A stretch of DNA of 64,000 nucleotides. Source: an uncultured Rhodospirillaceae bacterium (lineage in GTDB: Bacteria; Pseudomonadota; Alphaproteobacteria; Rhodospirillales; Casp-alpha2). Location of the stretch: positions 23,692 through 87,691 of the forward strand of contig CAJWCU010000016.1 in the NCBI GenBank assembly GCA_913030825.1, given 5' to 3'. Below the pieces are notes generated by a model. The model did not search any database. It saw only the letters and a program-made list of their open reading frames with translations, and was not told where the DNA came from. Below, piece after piece: positions 52,500-62,523 of this stretch (its first letter is position 1; every line of letters starts with the position of its first letter). Both the position numbers and the translations under genes were made by a program.

Positions 52500-54385
52500 G
52501 CGATATTCCGCAAAGCGCCACGCAGGCGGCTTTCGGCAATGGCCAGGGCCTCGGGCGTATCCACATCGAGCCACCAATTCCCGGTGACGTCGCAGACCGC
52601 CGCACGGCCTTCCTTCGCCAATTCCCGCAGACCGTCGGCCAAGCCGTGACGGCCCTCGGCGGCGGCCCGCCGCAGACCGTCGAACAGACCGTCCGTGCAA
52701 TACATGACGCCCGTGTCGGCGGCATCCCACTGGTCCAGTTCCTTGGAAATCTCCGTGATCGAGGCGTCGTTCAGGCGCACCTTCATGACGTCGTCCATGT
52801 CGAAGATTTCGGATTTGTCCCGATCGACGGCCAGAACCATGCCCCCCGCCGCCGGGGCGTTCCCGGCCAGCGTCAAGGGCAGGCCCGCATCGTACAGATG
52901 ATCGCACATGGTCAGGATAAAGGGCTCGCCCGCAAGCGCCTCGGCGGCGGCCAGGGTGCTGGCGCCGTTGCCTTTTGCCCAGTCGTCACCGGTAACGAAG
53001 GTCATCGGCGAGATGCCCAGGCGCTGGGTCAGCGAATTGAAATAACTCCGCACCATATCCGCCTCATGACCGAGAGAGACCACGAACCGTTCGATGCCCA
53101 AGGAACTCCGAAGCGCCGTCACGATGCGTTCGCCCAGGGTGATGCCCGCGACGGGAACCAGCGGCTTGGGCAGGCTGGCATTCGGAAACAGGCGCGAGCC
53201 CATTCCCGCGGCCAGGATCAGCGCCGTTTTGGGCGCGGCGGCGGGCACCGACACGTCGGCCGCATGACCATCGCCGGCCTGCGGCGTCGCGGCCTTGGCC
53301 GTGCCACCTGCGATGAAGGCATTGGTCAATTCACGCGCCATGGAATCGCGCATCTGCACGGGCGGGCTTTTCATGTAATAGGCCGAGGGCGCTTCCAACG
53401 GGCCGCCGACACCTCTTTCCAGGCCCAGCTTGGCGCAGCGAATGGCGTCGATCACGACACCGGCGCTGTTCGGCGAATCCTGCACCGACAGACGCACTTC
53501 CATTTCCATGGGAACGTCACCGAAGCCGCGGCCTTCCATCCGGATGAAGGCGACCTTGTTGTCGTTCTGCCAGGGCACGTAATCCGACGGCCCGATATGG
53601 ATGTTGTTGCTGTCGATGGGCACATCCAACTGCGACGTCACGGATTGGGTTTTGGACTTCTTCTTCGACTTCAGGCGCGAATGCTGAAGCATGTTGAGGA
53701 AATCCGTATTGCCACCGGTATTCAGTTGATAGGTGCGGTCGATGGACACGCCGCGGTCGCCGAACAGACGCGTCAGCTGGCGGTGAACGATGGTCGCGCC
53801 GACCTGGCTTTTGATATCGTCGCCGACGATCGGCACACCGGCCTGGCGGAAGCGGTTCGCCCAATCGGCGTCCGTGGCGATGAATACCGGCACGCAGTTG
53901 ACCATGGCGACACCCGCGTCGAGGCATGCCTGGGCGTAATGCTTGACCGCCTGTTCCGAGCCCACGGGCAGATAGCAGACGAGAACCTCCGCCCCGGTAT
54001 CGCGAAGCGCCTGGGCGACGTCTTCCGGTTCCTGATCGGCGGCGCGGAATGCGCGGTCGTCTTCGTAGTCGCCCATATGGTCGGCGATGCCGTCCAGCAC
54101 CGGCCCCATACGGACCATGACGTCCGATACGGGCAGAGCCCGTTGAAACACCGTCGTGCAGTTGGGTTTTTCGAAGATCGCCTTTTCCACGGGCAGGCCG
54201 ACCTTGCGGCGGTCGATATCGAAGGCGCAGACGACCTGAATGTCCGTCGCACCCCAGCCACCCACGTCCGGATGCATCAGCCCCGCGTGTTCGCCACCGT
54301 TACCCCGTCGATAGAATTCCAACCCCTGGACCAGTGAACTTGCGCAGTTGCCGACCCCTGCGATTGCGATTTTGATTTTGGCCAT
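52496..54385 (-). CDS. Fused inositol-3-phosphate synthase / CTP:inositol-1-phosphate cytidylyltransferase
   Basis: 629 residues in two domains. About 1-365 is an Ino1-type synthase that converts glucose-6-phosphate to inositol-3-phosphate with NAD. It has the nucleotide loop IAGVGNCASSLVQGLEFY, LVCYLPVGSEQAVKHYAQA, the signature NTGGNTDFLNMLQHSRL, the Lys-rich KSKKKSKTQSVTSQL and a SDYVPWQNDNK segment. A short Ala/Gly/Pro linker (about 365-388) follows. About 389-629 is a sugar-nucleotide-type transferase with LILAAGMGSRL, PKPLVPVAG, GDDWAKGNGAST and ILTMCDHLYDAGLP, the last two recalling CTP:inositol-1-phosphate cytidylyltransferases. Inositol-3-phosphate and D-inositol-1-phosphate naming aside, the fusion would channel glucose-6-phosphate to CDP-inositol. 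The gene converges on the phosphotransferase gene, and their stops share CTAG. Confidence 0.87.
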   Translation of the reverse strand: MAKIKIAIAGVGNCASSLVQGLEFYRRGNGGEHAGLMHPDVGGWGATDIQVVCAFDIDRRKVGLPVEKAIFEKPNCTTVFQRALPVSDVMVRMGPVLDGIADHMGDYEDDRAFRAADQEPEDVAQALRDTGAEVLVCYLPVGSEQAVKHYAQACLDAGVAMVNCVPVFIATDADWANRFRQAGVPIVGDDIKSQVGATIVHRQLTRLFGDRGVSIDRTYQLNTGGNTDFLNMLQHSRLKSKKKSKTQSVTSQLDVPIDSNNIHIGPSDYVPWQNDNKVAFIRMEGRGFGDVPMEMEVRLSVQDSPNSAGVVIDAIRCAKLGLERGVGGPLEAPSAYYMKSPPVQMRDSMARELTNAFIAGGTAKAATPQAGDGHAADVSVPAAAPKTALILAAGMGSRLFPNASLPKPLVPVAGITLGERIVTALRSSLGIERFVVSLGHEADMVRSYFNSLTQRLGISPMTFVTGDDWAKGNGASTLAAAEALAGEPFILTMCDHLYDAGLPLTLAGNAPAAGGMVLAVDRDKSEIFDMDDVMKVRLNDASITEISKELDQWDAADTGVMYCTDGLFDGLRRAAAEGRHGLADGLRELAKEGRAAVCDVTGNWWLDVDTPEALAIAESRLRGALRNIA

Positions 54386-54554
54386 AATTGTTCGTTTTCA
54401 CCCTATGTTTGGTTGGTCCATCGGAGCCTGCAGGGGGGAGAGGAATACAGACGATTTTCCATGCAAATGTAGCACGATTGACAAAAATTGATCACGCGGA
54501 AACGCCCAAGCGACCGCTAGGCGGCGACGCGCGCAGAGGGCCGTCAACCGGACC

Positions 54555-55028
54555 TCAGTCGAAGCTGACTTCGCAGATTTCATAGCCCTTGGATCCGCCG
54601 GGCGTCGTTACCTCGACGGAATCGTCCACGGACTTGCCGACCAGCGCGCGGGCCAGCGGCGAGGTGATCGAAATCTTGCCCTTTTCCAGGTCGGCCTCGT
54701 GTTCGCCGACGATGCGGTAGGTCACTTCCTTGCCCGTGTCGTCGTCGGCCAGCACGACGGTGGCGCCGAAACGCACCGTGTCGCCGGTCATGCCCGAGGT
54801 ATCGATGACCTCGGCCCGGGAAATCACCGCTTCCAATTCGGCGACGCGGCCTTCGATGAAGCCCTGCTTTTCACGCGCGGCGTCGTATTCGGCGTTTTCC
54901 GACAGGTCGCCGTGTTCGCGCGCCGTGGCGATCGCCTGGATAACGGCGGGACGGTCTTCCGTCTTCAGGCGCTTCAATTCTTCTTCCAGGGTTTTCAAAC
55001 CCTCGCGCGTCATGGGGATCTTATCCAT
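54555..55028 (-). CDS. greA: Transcription elongation factor GreA
   Basis: 157 residues, the standard length. The N-terminal coiled coil (about 5-75) carries the acidic tip EHGDLSENAEYDAAREKQ (Asp and Glu that stimulate transcript cleavage in the RNA polymerase secondary channel). The C-terminal FKBP-like domain ends YEICEVSFD. It rescues backtracked polymerase. It follows carB by 118 bases on the same strand, the usual alphaproteobacterial order. A 14-base palindrome AATCCTGTAGGATT (55130-55143) lies in the gap and may be a weak stem or site. Confidence 0.97.
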   Translation of the reverse strand: MDKIPMTREGLKTLEEELKRLKTEDRPAVIQAIATAREHGDLSENAEYDAAREKQGFIEGRVAELEAVISRAEVIDTSGMTGDTVRFGATVVLADDDTGKEVTYRIVGEHEADLEKGKISITSPLARALVGKSVDDSVEVTTPGGSKGYEICEVSFD

Positions 55029-55146
55029 GGGTCTACTTCCTTAGGTCGTCGGGCCGCTGGCTTGGCGCGCGCAGCCGTCGAAAAACACAAATATTGCGCC
55101 GGTCCCGTCCCTGGGGCCGCGCTTCTCCTAATCCTGTAGGATTGGT

Positions 55147-58100
55147 CTAGGCCGAAGTGGAAAAGTAATGCTGTAGCGGCGCCACTTCAAGGGTCCCGTG
55201 GGCCAGGGCTTCCATGGCCTCGACGGCGGCGGCGGCGGCGGTCAGGGTCGTGTAGTGCGGCACCCCGTTCTCCAGCGCCGAACGGCGGATCGACCGCGAG
55301 TCCTCGATCGCCTGCGCCCCCTCAGTCGTATTGATGACCAATTGGATGTCGCCGTTGACGATGGCGTCCTCGCAGTGCGGGCGGCCTTCCAGCACCTTGT
55401 TGATGCGTTCGACCTTCAACCCCTGATCGGCGAGGAAGCGTTGTGTGCCGCCGGTGGCGTAAATCTTGAAGCCCAGCGCCGTGAGCCGCCCGGCCAGTTC
55501 CGCCGTGCGCACCTTGTCCCGGTCCTTGACCGAAATGAACACGGCGCCTTCCGACGGCAGGCTCATGCCCGCCGCCAATTGCGATTTGGCGAAGGCGCGG
55601 GGGAAGTCGGCGTCCAGGCCCATGACCTCGCCCGTCGATTTCATTTCCGGGCCCAGCACCGTATCGACGCCCGGGAACCGCGAGAACGGGAAGACCGCTT
55701 CCTTGACCGCGACATGGCCCAGCTTCGCGCCGGATTCCGGCAGGTCCATATCGGCCAGTTTCTCGCCGCACATCAGGCGCGTCGCGATCTTGGCCACCGG
55801 CACGCCGGTCGCCTTGGCGACGAAGGGCACGGTCCGCGAGGCGCGCGGGTTGACCTCCAGGATGTAGATATCCCCGTCCTTGACCGCGAACTGCACGTTC
55901 ATCAGGCCGACCACCTTGAGCCCGCGGGCCAGGGCATGAGCCTGGCGGCCCAGTTCGGCGATGGTGTCGTCGGAAAGCGAGAACGGCGGCAGGGAACAGG
56001 CGCTGTCGCCCGAATGAATGCCGGCTTCCTCGATATGCTGCATGATCCCGGCGACGTAAACGTCGGTGCCGTCGGCCAGCGCGTCGACATCGACCTCGAT
56101 GGCGTCCTGCAGATAGCTGTCGAGCAGCACCGGGCTGTCGCCGGAGACCTTGACCGCGTCTGTCATGTAGCGGCGCAGGGCACCCAGGTCATGGACGATT
56201 TCCATGGCCCGCCCGCCCAGCACGTAGGACGGCCGGATGACCAGGGGATAGCCGATACGCTCGGCCACCGCTTCGGCTTCGGCCTGAGACCGGGCCAGAC
56301 CGTTGGCCGGCTGGCGCAGGTTCAATTCGTTCAGCAGCTTCTGGAACCGCTCGCGGTCCTCCGCCAAATCGATGGCGTCCGGCGACGTGCCGAGGATCGG
56401 AATACCGGCGCTTTCCAGGGCCTGCGACAGTTTCAACGGCGTCTGGCCGCCCAGCTGTACGATCACGCCCTTGAAGTCCCCGTTGGACTGTTCGCAGCGG
56501 ATCAGCTCGATCACGTCCTCGGCGGTCAGCGGTTCGAAGAACAGGCGGTCGGAGGTGTCGTAATCGGTCGAGACGGTTTCCGGGTTGCAGTTGACCATGA
56601 TGGCCTCGTACCCGGTTTCCTTCAGGGCATAGGCCGCGTGGACGCAGCAGTAATCGAATTCGATGCCCTGGCCGATGCGGTTCGGCCCGCCGCCCAGGAT
56701 CGCGACCTTCTTGCGGTCGGTGGGCTCGGCTTCGTTTTCCGGCTCGCGCGAGCCGTCGCCTTCGTAACAGGAATACATGTAGGACGTCTTGGCCGCGAAT
56801 TCGGCGGCGCAGGTATCCACCCGCTTGTAGACCGGCGTGATGCCCGCCGCGCGCCGCGCTTCCGAGACGTCCAGCGCCGTGCCGCCGGTCAATTCGGCCA
56901 GCCGTGCGTCGCAGAAGCCCATTTTCTTGAGCCGCAGCCAGCCGGCGGGATCGGTCGGCAGGCCGTAGGACTTGACCTGTGCCTCGGCGTCGACGATGGC
57001 CTTCATTTGGTCCAGGAACCAGGGATCGTACTTGGTGATCTGATGGACTTCGTCGACCGGCATGCCTTGGCGCAGGGCCTCGCCGATGGCCAGCAGGCGA
57101 TCGGGCGTCGGCCGCGAGATGGCGGCGCGCAGCGCGTCGCGGTTGGCGTCCAGCCCGGCGCCGGGAATGAAGCCTTCGATCTCGACGTCGTTCAGGCCGG
57201 TCAGGCCCGTTTCCATGGAGCGCAGGCCCTTCTGCAGGCTTTCCGCGAAGCAGCGGCCGATGGCCATGGCCTCGCCGACCGACTTCATGGCGGTGGTCAG
57301 CAGGGGCTCCGCTCCCGGGAACTTCTCGAAGGTGAAGCGCGGAATCTTCGTCACGACATAATCGATGGTCGGCTCGAAGCTGGCGGGCGTGACGCCGGTG
57401 ATGTCGTTGTCCAGCTCGTCCAGCGTATAGCCGCAGGCGAGCTTGGCCGCGATCTTGGCGATCGGAAAGCCCGTCGCCTTGGACGCCAGCGCCGACGACC
57501 GCGAGACGCGCGGGTTCATTTCGATGACCACCAGGCGGCCGGTCTCCGGATTGACGGCGAACTGCACGTTCGATCCGCCCGTATCGACCCCGATCTCGCG
57601 CAGCACCGCGATCGAGGCGTTGCGCATGATCTGATATTCCTTGTCCGTCAGGGTCAGCGCCGGCGCGACGGTGATGCTGTCGCCCGTATGCACGCCCATC
57701 GGGTCGATGTTTTCGATGGAACAGATGATGATGCAGTTGTCCGCGTTGTCGCGGACGACCTCCATCTCGTATTCCTTCCAGCCGAGCACGCTTTCCTCGA
57801 CCAGGACTTCCGTGACCGGGCTGGCGGCCAGCCCACCGGCAACGATCTTTTCGAACTCCGGCTTGGTATAGGCGATCCCGCCGCCGATGCCGCCCATGGT
57901 GAAGGACGGGCGGATGATGGCGGGCAGGCCGACCTCGCTCAGCGCCGTATGGGCCTCGTCCATCGTGTTGACGACCCGCGATTTCGGGCTTTCCAGGCCG
58001 ATCTTGTCCATGGCGTCGCGGAACTGCTGGCGGTCCTCGGCCTTGGCGATCACGCCAGCGTCGGCGCCGATCATCTCGACCCCGTATTTTTCCAGCACGC

Positions 58101-58416
58101 CGTTCTCGAACAAAGCGATGCCCGTGTTCAGGCCCGTCTGCCCGCCCATGGTCGGCAGCAGCGCATCAGGCCGTTCCTTGGCGATGATCTTTTCGACCAT
58201 TTCCGGGGTGATCGGCTCGACATAGGTCGCGTCGGCCATGTTCGGATCGGTCATGATCGTGGCCGGGTTGGAGTTGACCAGAATGACGCGATAGCCCTCC
58301 TCGCGCAGCGCCTTGCAGGCTTGCGCGCCCGAATAATCGAATTCGCAGGCCTGACCGATGACGATGGGCCCGGCGCCGATGATGAGGATAGATTTGATAT
58401 CTGTGCGTTTCGGCAT
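55147..58416 (-). CDS. carB: Carbamoyl-phosphate synthase, large subunit
   Basis: 1089 residues, full length. It makes carbamoyl phosphate for arginine and pyrimidines from bicarbonate, ammonia (supplied by CarA) and two ATP. Two homologous ATP-grasp halves are evident. The first begins [20 protein letters not shown] and contains [14 protein letters not shown]; the second begins [19 protein letters not shown] with [15 protein letters not shown]. Both have EVNPRASRT or [11 protein letters not shown]-terminal MGS-like allosteric domain (about 950-1080) contains [12 protein letters not shown]. It begins 7 bases after carA, so the two are one operon. Confidence 0.98.
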   Translation of the reverse strand: MPKRTDIKSILIIGAGPIVIGQACEFDYSGAQACKALREEGYRVILVNSNPATIMTDPNMADATYVEPITPEMVEKIIAKERPDALLPTMGGQTGLNTGIALFENGVLEKYGVEMIGADAGVIAKAEDRQQFRDAMDKIGLESPKSRVVNTMDEAHTALSEVGLPAIIRPSFTMGGIGGGIAYTKPEFEKIVAGGLAASPVTEVLVEESVLGWKEYEMEVVRDNADNCIIICSIENIDPMGVHTGDSITVAPALTLTDKEYQIMRNASIAVLREIGVDTGGSNVQFAVNPETGRLVVIEMNPRVSRSSALASKATGFPIAKIAAKLACGYTLDELDNDITGVTPASFEPTIDYVVTKIPRFTFEKFPGAEPLLTTAMKSVGEAMAIGRCFAESLQKGLRSMETGLTGLNDVEIEGFIPGAGLDANRDALRAAISRPTPDRLLAIGEALRQGMPVDEVHQITKYDPWFLDQMKAIVDAEAQVKSYGLPTDPAGWLRLKKMGFCDARLAELTGGTALDVSEARRAAGITPVYKRVDTCAAEFAAKTSYMYSCYEGDGSREPENEAEPTDRKKVAILGGGPNRIGQGIEFDYCCVHAAYALKETGYEAIMVNCNPETVSTDYDTSDRLFFEPLTAEDVIELIRCEQSNGDFKGVIVQLGGQTPLKLSQALESAGIPILGTSPDAIDLAEDRERFQKLLNELNLRQPANGLARSQAEAEAVAERIGYPLVIRPSYVLGGRAMEIVHDLGALRRYMTDAVKVSGDSPVLLDSYLQDAIEVDVDALADGTDVYVAGIMQHIEEAGIHSGDSACSLPPFSLSDDTIAELGRQAHALARGLKVVGLMNVQFAVKDGDIYILEVNPRASRTVPFVAKATGVPVAKIATRLMCGEKLADMDLPESGAKLGHVAVKEAVFPFSRFPGVDTVLGPEMKSTGEVMGLDADFPRAFAKSQLAAGMSLPSEGAVFISVKDRDKVRTAELAGRLTALGFKIYATGGTQRFLADQGLKVERINKVLEGRPHCEDAIVNGDIQLVINTTEGAQAIEDSRSIRRSALENGVPHYTTLTAAAAAVEAMEALAHGTLEVAPLQHYFSTSA

Positions 58417-58423
58417 GCGTATC

Positions 58424-59608
58424 TTAGGCTTTCTCGTCCATCAGCTTCACGAAGCGCTTGAAGAGGTAGTGACTGTCTTGCGGGCCCGGCGAGGCTTCCG
58501 GGTGGTACTGCACCGAGAACACCGGCTTGCCGTCGGCGCGGATGCCTTCGAGGCAGCCGTCGAACAGCGAGCGGTGGGTTTCGATGACGCCCGCCGGCAG
58601 GCTGTCGCGGTCGACCACGAAGCCGTGGTTCTGCGAGGTGATTTCGACCTTGCCGGTCTCCAGGTCCTTGACGGGCTGGTTGGCACCCCGGTGACCCATA
58701 TGCAGCTTCGACGTGGTCGCGCCCAGCGCCAGGGCCAGAATTTGATGGCCCAGGCAGATGCCGAACACGGGCAGGCCCGTTTCCATGACTTGTTTCACCG
58801 CCGGGACGGCGTATTCGCCGGTCGCCGCCGGGTCGCCCGGGCCGTTGCTAAGAAAAAGCCCATCGGGTCGATGGGCCAGGATGTCTTCCGCGGTCGCCGT
58901 GGCCGGCACCACCGTCACCTTGCAGCCCTCGGCGGCGAGGCAGCGCAGGATGTTCTGCTTGGCGCCGAAATCGACGGCGACGACGTGGTGCTTGGGCGCG
59001 GTCTGCTTGCCGTAGCCGGAACCCAGCGCCCAGGTCGTCGTGTCCCAGGAATAGGTCTGGGCGCAGGACACGTCCTTGGCCAGGTCCATGCCTTCGAGAC
59101 CCGGAAACTCCTTGGCCATTTCAACAAGCGCCGGAATGTCGAGCGGCCCGTCGTCTTTATAGGCGACCACACCGTTCGGCGCCCCGCCGTCGCGGATCAG
59201 CCGGGTCAGCCGCCGCGTATCGACGCCGGTGACCGCCGTCAGGCCGAAAGACTTGAGCCAGGTATCCAGGTGCTGCGCCGCGCGCCAGCTGGCCGGGTCG
59301 GTGATGTCGACGCGCATGATGGCGCCGCGCGCCGCCGGGGTGATCGTTTCCATATCTTCCGGGTTGGCGCCGACATTACCGATATGGGGGAATGTAAAGG
59401 TGATGATCTGGCCGGCGTAGGACGGATCGGTGATGATTTCCTGATAGCCGGTCAGCGAGGTGTTGAAGCAGACCTCGCCGACGGCGGAACCCGGCGCACC
59501 CGCGCCGCGGCCCCAGAACACCTCGCCGGACGCCAACACGACGGCCGCGTTTGCGTTCGCCGGTTGAGCGGCCATGGTGGTGGTCGCGGGCTTGATACCT
59601 TCGGACAT
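58424..59608 (-). CDS. carA: Carbamoyl-phosphate synthase, small (glutaminase) subunit
   Basis: 394 residues from the ATG at 59608; the longer frame to 59665 has no support. It releases ammonia from glutamine for CarB. N-terminal CarA domain: [56 protein letters not shown] and [15 protein letters not shown]-terminal class I glutamine amidotransferase: the catalytic Cys in [15 protein letters not shown] and the His in [13 protein letters not shown]. It shares a divergent promoter region of about 230 bases with yqeY. Confidence 0.98.
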   Translation of the reverse strand: MSEGIKPATTTMAAQPANANAAVVLASGEVFWGRGAGAPGSAVGEVCFNTSLTGYQEIITDPSYAGQIITFTFPHIGNVGANPEDMETITPAARGAIMRVDITDPASWRAAQHLDTWLKSFGLTAVTGVDTRRLTRLIRDGGAPNGVVAYKDDGPLDIPALVEMAKEFPGLEGMDLAKDVSCAQTYSWDTTTWALGSGYGKQTAPKHHVVAVDFGAKQNILRCLAAEGCKVTVVPATATAEDILAHRPDGLFLSNGPGDPAATGEYAVPAVKQVMETGLPVFGICLGHQILALALGATTSKLHMGHRGANQPVKDLETGKVEITSQNHGFVVDRDSLPAGVIETHRSLFDGCLEGIRADGKPVFSVQYHPEASPGPQDSHYLFKRFVKLMDEKA

Positions 59609-59836
59609 ATGACTTTTTTCGGGCTGGGGTTGGACCAAGGCGCCCGGGCCGCAAATTTGATGCACGACCCCGAATGCGTTGGAAACAAGCTTCTACGCGT
59701 TGCACCGCACAAGGTCAAGACTCGTTTGACAAAAAAGATGCTTATATTTCAAGCCACTAAAGAATCGGATCGCGTTTGCGTTGGGGGTAATTTTAGGCTA
59801 GGGTCCGCTTCTTCCGACACAACCGGGGCACACCCC

Positions 59837-60292
59837 ATGCTACGCGAGCAGATTTCGGCTGCGCTGAAGACTTCTATCAAGGAGAAGAACGCCTGTGCGA
59901 CGGCGACCCTTCGCCTAATCAACGCCGCCATCAAGGACCGGGACATCGCCGCCCGGGACAAAGGTAACCAGGACGGAATCACCAACGAGGAGATTCTCAG
60001 CCTGTTGCAGTCCATGATCAAACAGCGCCATGAAAGCGCGCAGGTCTATGAAGACGGCAAGCGCCAGGACCTGGCCGACCGCGAGCGCGAGGAAATCACC
60101 GTCATCGAAAAATTCCTGCCGGAACAACTTTCGGAAGACGAAGTCGCCGAAGCCGTCGACGCCGTGATCGCCGATACGGGCGCGGACTGCATCAAGGACA
60201 TGGGCAAGTGCATGGGCGCGCTGAAGGCCAAATACGCCGGACGCATGGACTTCTCCAAGGCCAGCGCCTTGGTCAAGGATCGCCTCTGCTAG
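59837..60292 (+). CDS. yqeY: GatB/YqeY-family protein
   Basis: 151 residues, typical for YqeY. The entire protein is the helical YqeY domain: LREQISAALKTSIKEKNACA, LRLINAAIKDRDIAARDKGN, IEKFLPEQLSEDEVAEAVDA and KDMGKCMGALKAKYAGRMDF. The domain resembles the tail of GatB from the tRNA-dependent amidotransferase, but the function of the stand-alone protein is not settled. It is divergent from carA and lies 175 bases upstream of dnaG, an order widely conserved in this group. A weak promoter guess is TTGCGT (59776-59781) with TAGGGT 17 bases later. Confidence 0.95.
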   Translation: MLREQISAALKTSIKEKNACATATLRLINAAIKDRDIAARDKGNQDGITNEEILSLLQSMIKQRHESAQVYEDGKRQDLADREREEITVIEKFLPEQLSEDEVAEAVDAVIADTGADCIKDMGKCMGALKAKYAGRMDFSKASALVKDRLC

Positions 60293-60365
60293 TCCGACGC
60301 GGACGGCGATTCGTAAAAGCGGCTTAAGCAAGATCGATACCAGCAAACTGTGATTTGTTGAGAAT

Positions 60366-60422
60366 CACGGGGATAAGCCCCGTGACTCCCTTGCTGCGCT
60401 CCCATACGTAAAATGCGTATGG
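60366..60422 (+). promoter_or_regulatory. Two hairpins in the dnaG leader
   Basis: Stem CACGGGG/CCCCGTG with loop ATAAG (60366-60384), then stem CCATACG/CGTATGG with loop TAAAATG (60402-60422), lie between yqeY and the dnaG ribosome binding site at about 60459-60463. Neither has a T-tract, so they are more likely RNA leader structure, an operator or a weak attenuator than a terminator. Confidence 0.45.
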
Positions 60423-60467
60423 TTGCAGGTTCGCGTCTCGACGTCGGAGCCAATAATCGGAGGCCGA

Positions 60468-62312
60468 ATGGCCATACCTCCTGAATTCCTGGAAGAACTG
60501 AAGCTGCGCCTACCGGCGACGGACGTCGTCGGGCGGCGGGTGAAATTGGTGCGCTCGGGCCGCGACACCAAGGGCTGCTGCCCGTTCCATAAGGAAAAGA
60601 CGCCGAGCTTCCACGTCTACGAAGACCACTATCATTGCTTCGGCTGCGGTGTGCACGGCTCGATCATCGATTTCGTGATGGAGACGGAGGGCCTGGAATT
60701 CCGCGAGGCCGTGGCGCGGCTCGCCGGCGAGGCCGGGATGCCCATGCCCGAGGAAACGCCGGAAGAACGCCAGCGCCAGGCCCGCAACCGGTCCTTGGCC
60801 GAGGTCGTCGAGATGGCGGCGGCGTTTTTCGAGAAATGCCTGCGCATGCCGGAAGGCCGCGCCGCCCTGGACTATCTGCGCGGGCGCGGCCTGACGGAGG
60901 AGACGATCAAGCGGTTCCGCCTAGGGTTCTCGCCCGACGGGCGCGGCAAGCTGAAATCCATGCTGGCCGCCGAAGGGATCGAGGAAAGCGCCATGGTCGC
61001 GGCGGGCCTGCTGGTTCAGCCGGAAGACCGCAACCGCGATCCCTACGACCGGTTCCGGGGCCGCGTCATGTTCCCGATCACCGACCGCCAGGGCCGGGTC
61101 ATTGCCTTCGGCGCGCGGCTGCTGGCGGGCGACGGGCCGAAATACCTGAATTCGCCCGAGACCAGCCTGTTTCACAAAGGCCGCAATCTTTACGGCCTGG
61201 CCCAGGCCAAGGAAGCCGTGCGCGAACACGGCAACATTGTCGTCTGCGAAGGCTATACGGACGTCATCGCCCTGGCCCAGGCCGGGATCGGCCAGGCGGT
61301 CGCCCCCCTGGGCACCGCCCTGACCGAGGAACAGATCGCGCTTCTTTGGAAACTGGCGCCGGAGCCGATCCTGTGTTTCGACGGCGACGCGGCGGGCCAG
61401 CGCGCCGCCGCGCGGGCCGCCGAACGTGCCCTGCCGCTGCTCAAGGCCGGGTTCGGCCTGCGCTTTGCCATGCTGCCGCCGGGCGAAGACCCGGACTCAC
61501 TCGTTCAGGGCAAGGGCCGGGCCGCCTTCGACGAAGTCCTGGAAGGCGCCACGGCCTTATCCGAATTGATCTGGCGGGTTGAATCGGGCGGCCACCTGCC
61601 GCCGACGCCGGAAGGCCGGGCCGATCTGAACAAGCGGCTGGACCAGAAACTGCGCGACATTCCCGACCCCACGGTGCGGCGCTATTTCCAGGATTTCTTC
61701 AAGACCCGACTGTGGCCGGACGGCCCGGCGGGCCGGAGTGGACAAAGCGGACGCGGGGATTTCCGCGGCAAAGGAAAATTCGGCGGCGGCAACTGGTCGG
61801 GGCCGGGCCAGCGCCTGCGCGCCGACAGCCCGGACATCCGTCCGGTCGAGAGCGACCGCCTGCGCGCGGCGATCCTTTTGGCGACCGCGATCAACCATCC
61901 GGACCTGCTGGCCGAGGTCGAGGAAGACCTGGGCCGCATCACCGTCGCCGATGCGAACCTTGACAATTTACGTCAGGCGTTATTAATCACCCACGCGGGT
62001 GGTTTACCCCTTGACACGGAAGGGCTTGTAAACCACTTGTCAGAGCAGGGTTATTCCCAGGCGCTGAGCCAGCTATTAAGCGCGCGAACGTATGATCATG
62101 CGAGATTCGCGCGCCTCAATGCGGGACTTGCAGAGGCCAGACGGGGCTGGGAAGCAACCATCAACCACCTGCGCGGAGAGGACTTGGAGTCCGAACTCCA
62201 AGCGGCCCAAGACGCCGTCCGGCGTGACCCGTCGGACGAGAACATGAACTGGGTCGTCAGGGTTCGGCGGATGATGGACGAAAGCGAGCAAATCGCCGCT
62301 GGCTTCGAATAG
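60468..62312 (+). CDS. dnaG: DNA primase
   Basis: 614 residues from the ATG at 60468 (GGAGG 4 bases upstream; an earlier in-frame start at 60423 has no such site). It makes RNA primers for DNA replication. The zinc-binding domain has CCPFHKEKTPSFH followed by HYHCFGCGVHG. The TOPRIM catalytic core (about 255-340) has VVCEGYTDVIAL and CFDGDAAGQRAA. The C-terminal region (about 430-614), which binds the DnaB helicase, is preceded by a Gly/Arg-rich low-complexity linker (about 420-450). It is followed by rpoD after 211 bases, the classical macromolecular-synthesis order. Confidence 0.97.
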   Translation: MAIPPEFLEELKLRLPATDVVGRRVKLVRSGRDTKGCCPFHKEKTPSFHVYEDHYHCFGCGVHGSIIDFVMETEGLEFREAVARLAGEAGMPMPEETPEERQRQARNRSLAEVVEMAAAFFEKCLRMPEGRAALDYLRGRGLTEETIKRFRLGFSPDGRGKLKSMLAAEGIEESAMVAAGLLVQPEDRNRDPYDRFRGRVMFPITDRQGRVIAFGARLLAGDGPKYLNSPETSLFHKGRNLYGLAQAKEAVREHGNIVVCEGYTDVIALAQAGIGQAVAPLGTALTEEQIALLWKLAPEPILCFDGDAAGQRAAARAAERALPLLKAGFGLRFAMLPPGEDPDSLVQGKGRAAFDEVLEGATALSELIWRVESGGHLPPTPEGRADLNKRLDQKLRDIPDPTVRRYFQDFFKTRLWPDGPAGRSGQSGRGDFRGKGKFGGGNWSGPGQRLRADSPDIRPVESDRLRAAILLATAINHPDLLAEVEEDLGRITVADANLDNLRQALLITHAGGLPLDTEGLVNHLSEQGYSQALSQLLSARTYDHARFARLNAGLAEARRGWEATINHLRGEDLESELQAAQDAVRRDPSDENMNWVVRVRRMMDESEQIAAGFE

Positions 62313-62523
62313 ATCGGGCCGCGAAAACGGTTTGCGGGCGGACGTCCGGACAAGAAACAAGAAGGCAGGGCCGATCGGCGGTCAGGTGGAACGGAACAAG
62401 AGACTATATCTACTGGGCAAAGGCATCGGGAACGCCATTAAGAAATTAGCCGGGACAGACGCCAAGAGCGGCGGGAACCGGAGGGGGCGGCGTTCCCCCG
62501 AACAACGGATTTAGAGGTCGAGC

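Noticed and set aside
59726..59749. TTGACA and TATATT as a promoter upstream of yqeY
   Set aside because: The hexamers are only 12 bases apart, too close for a sigma-70 promoter.
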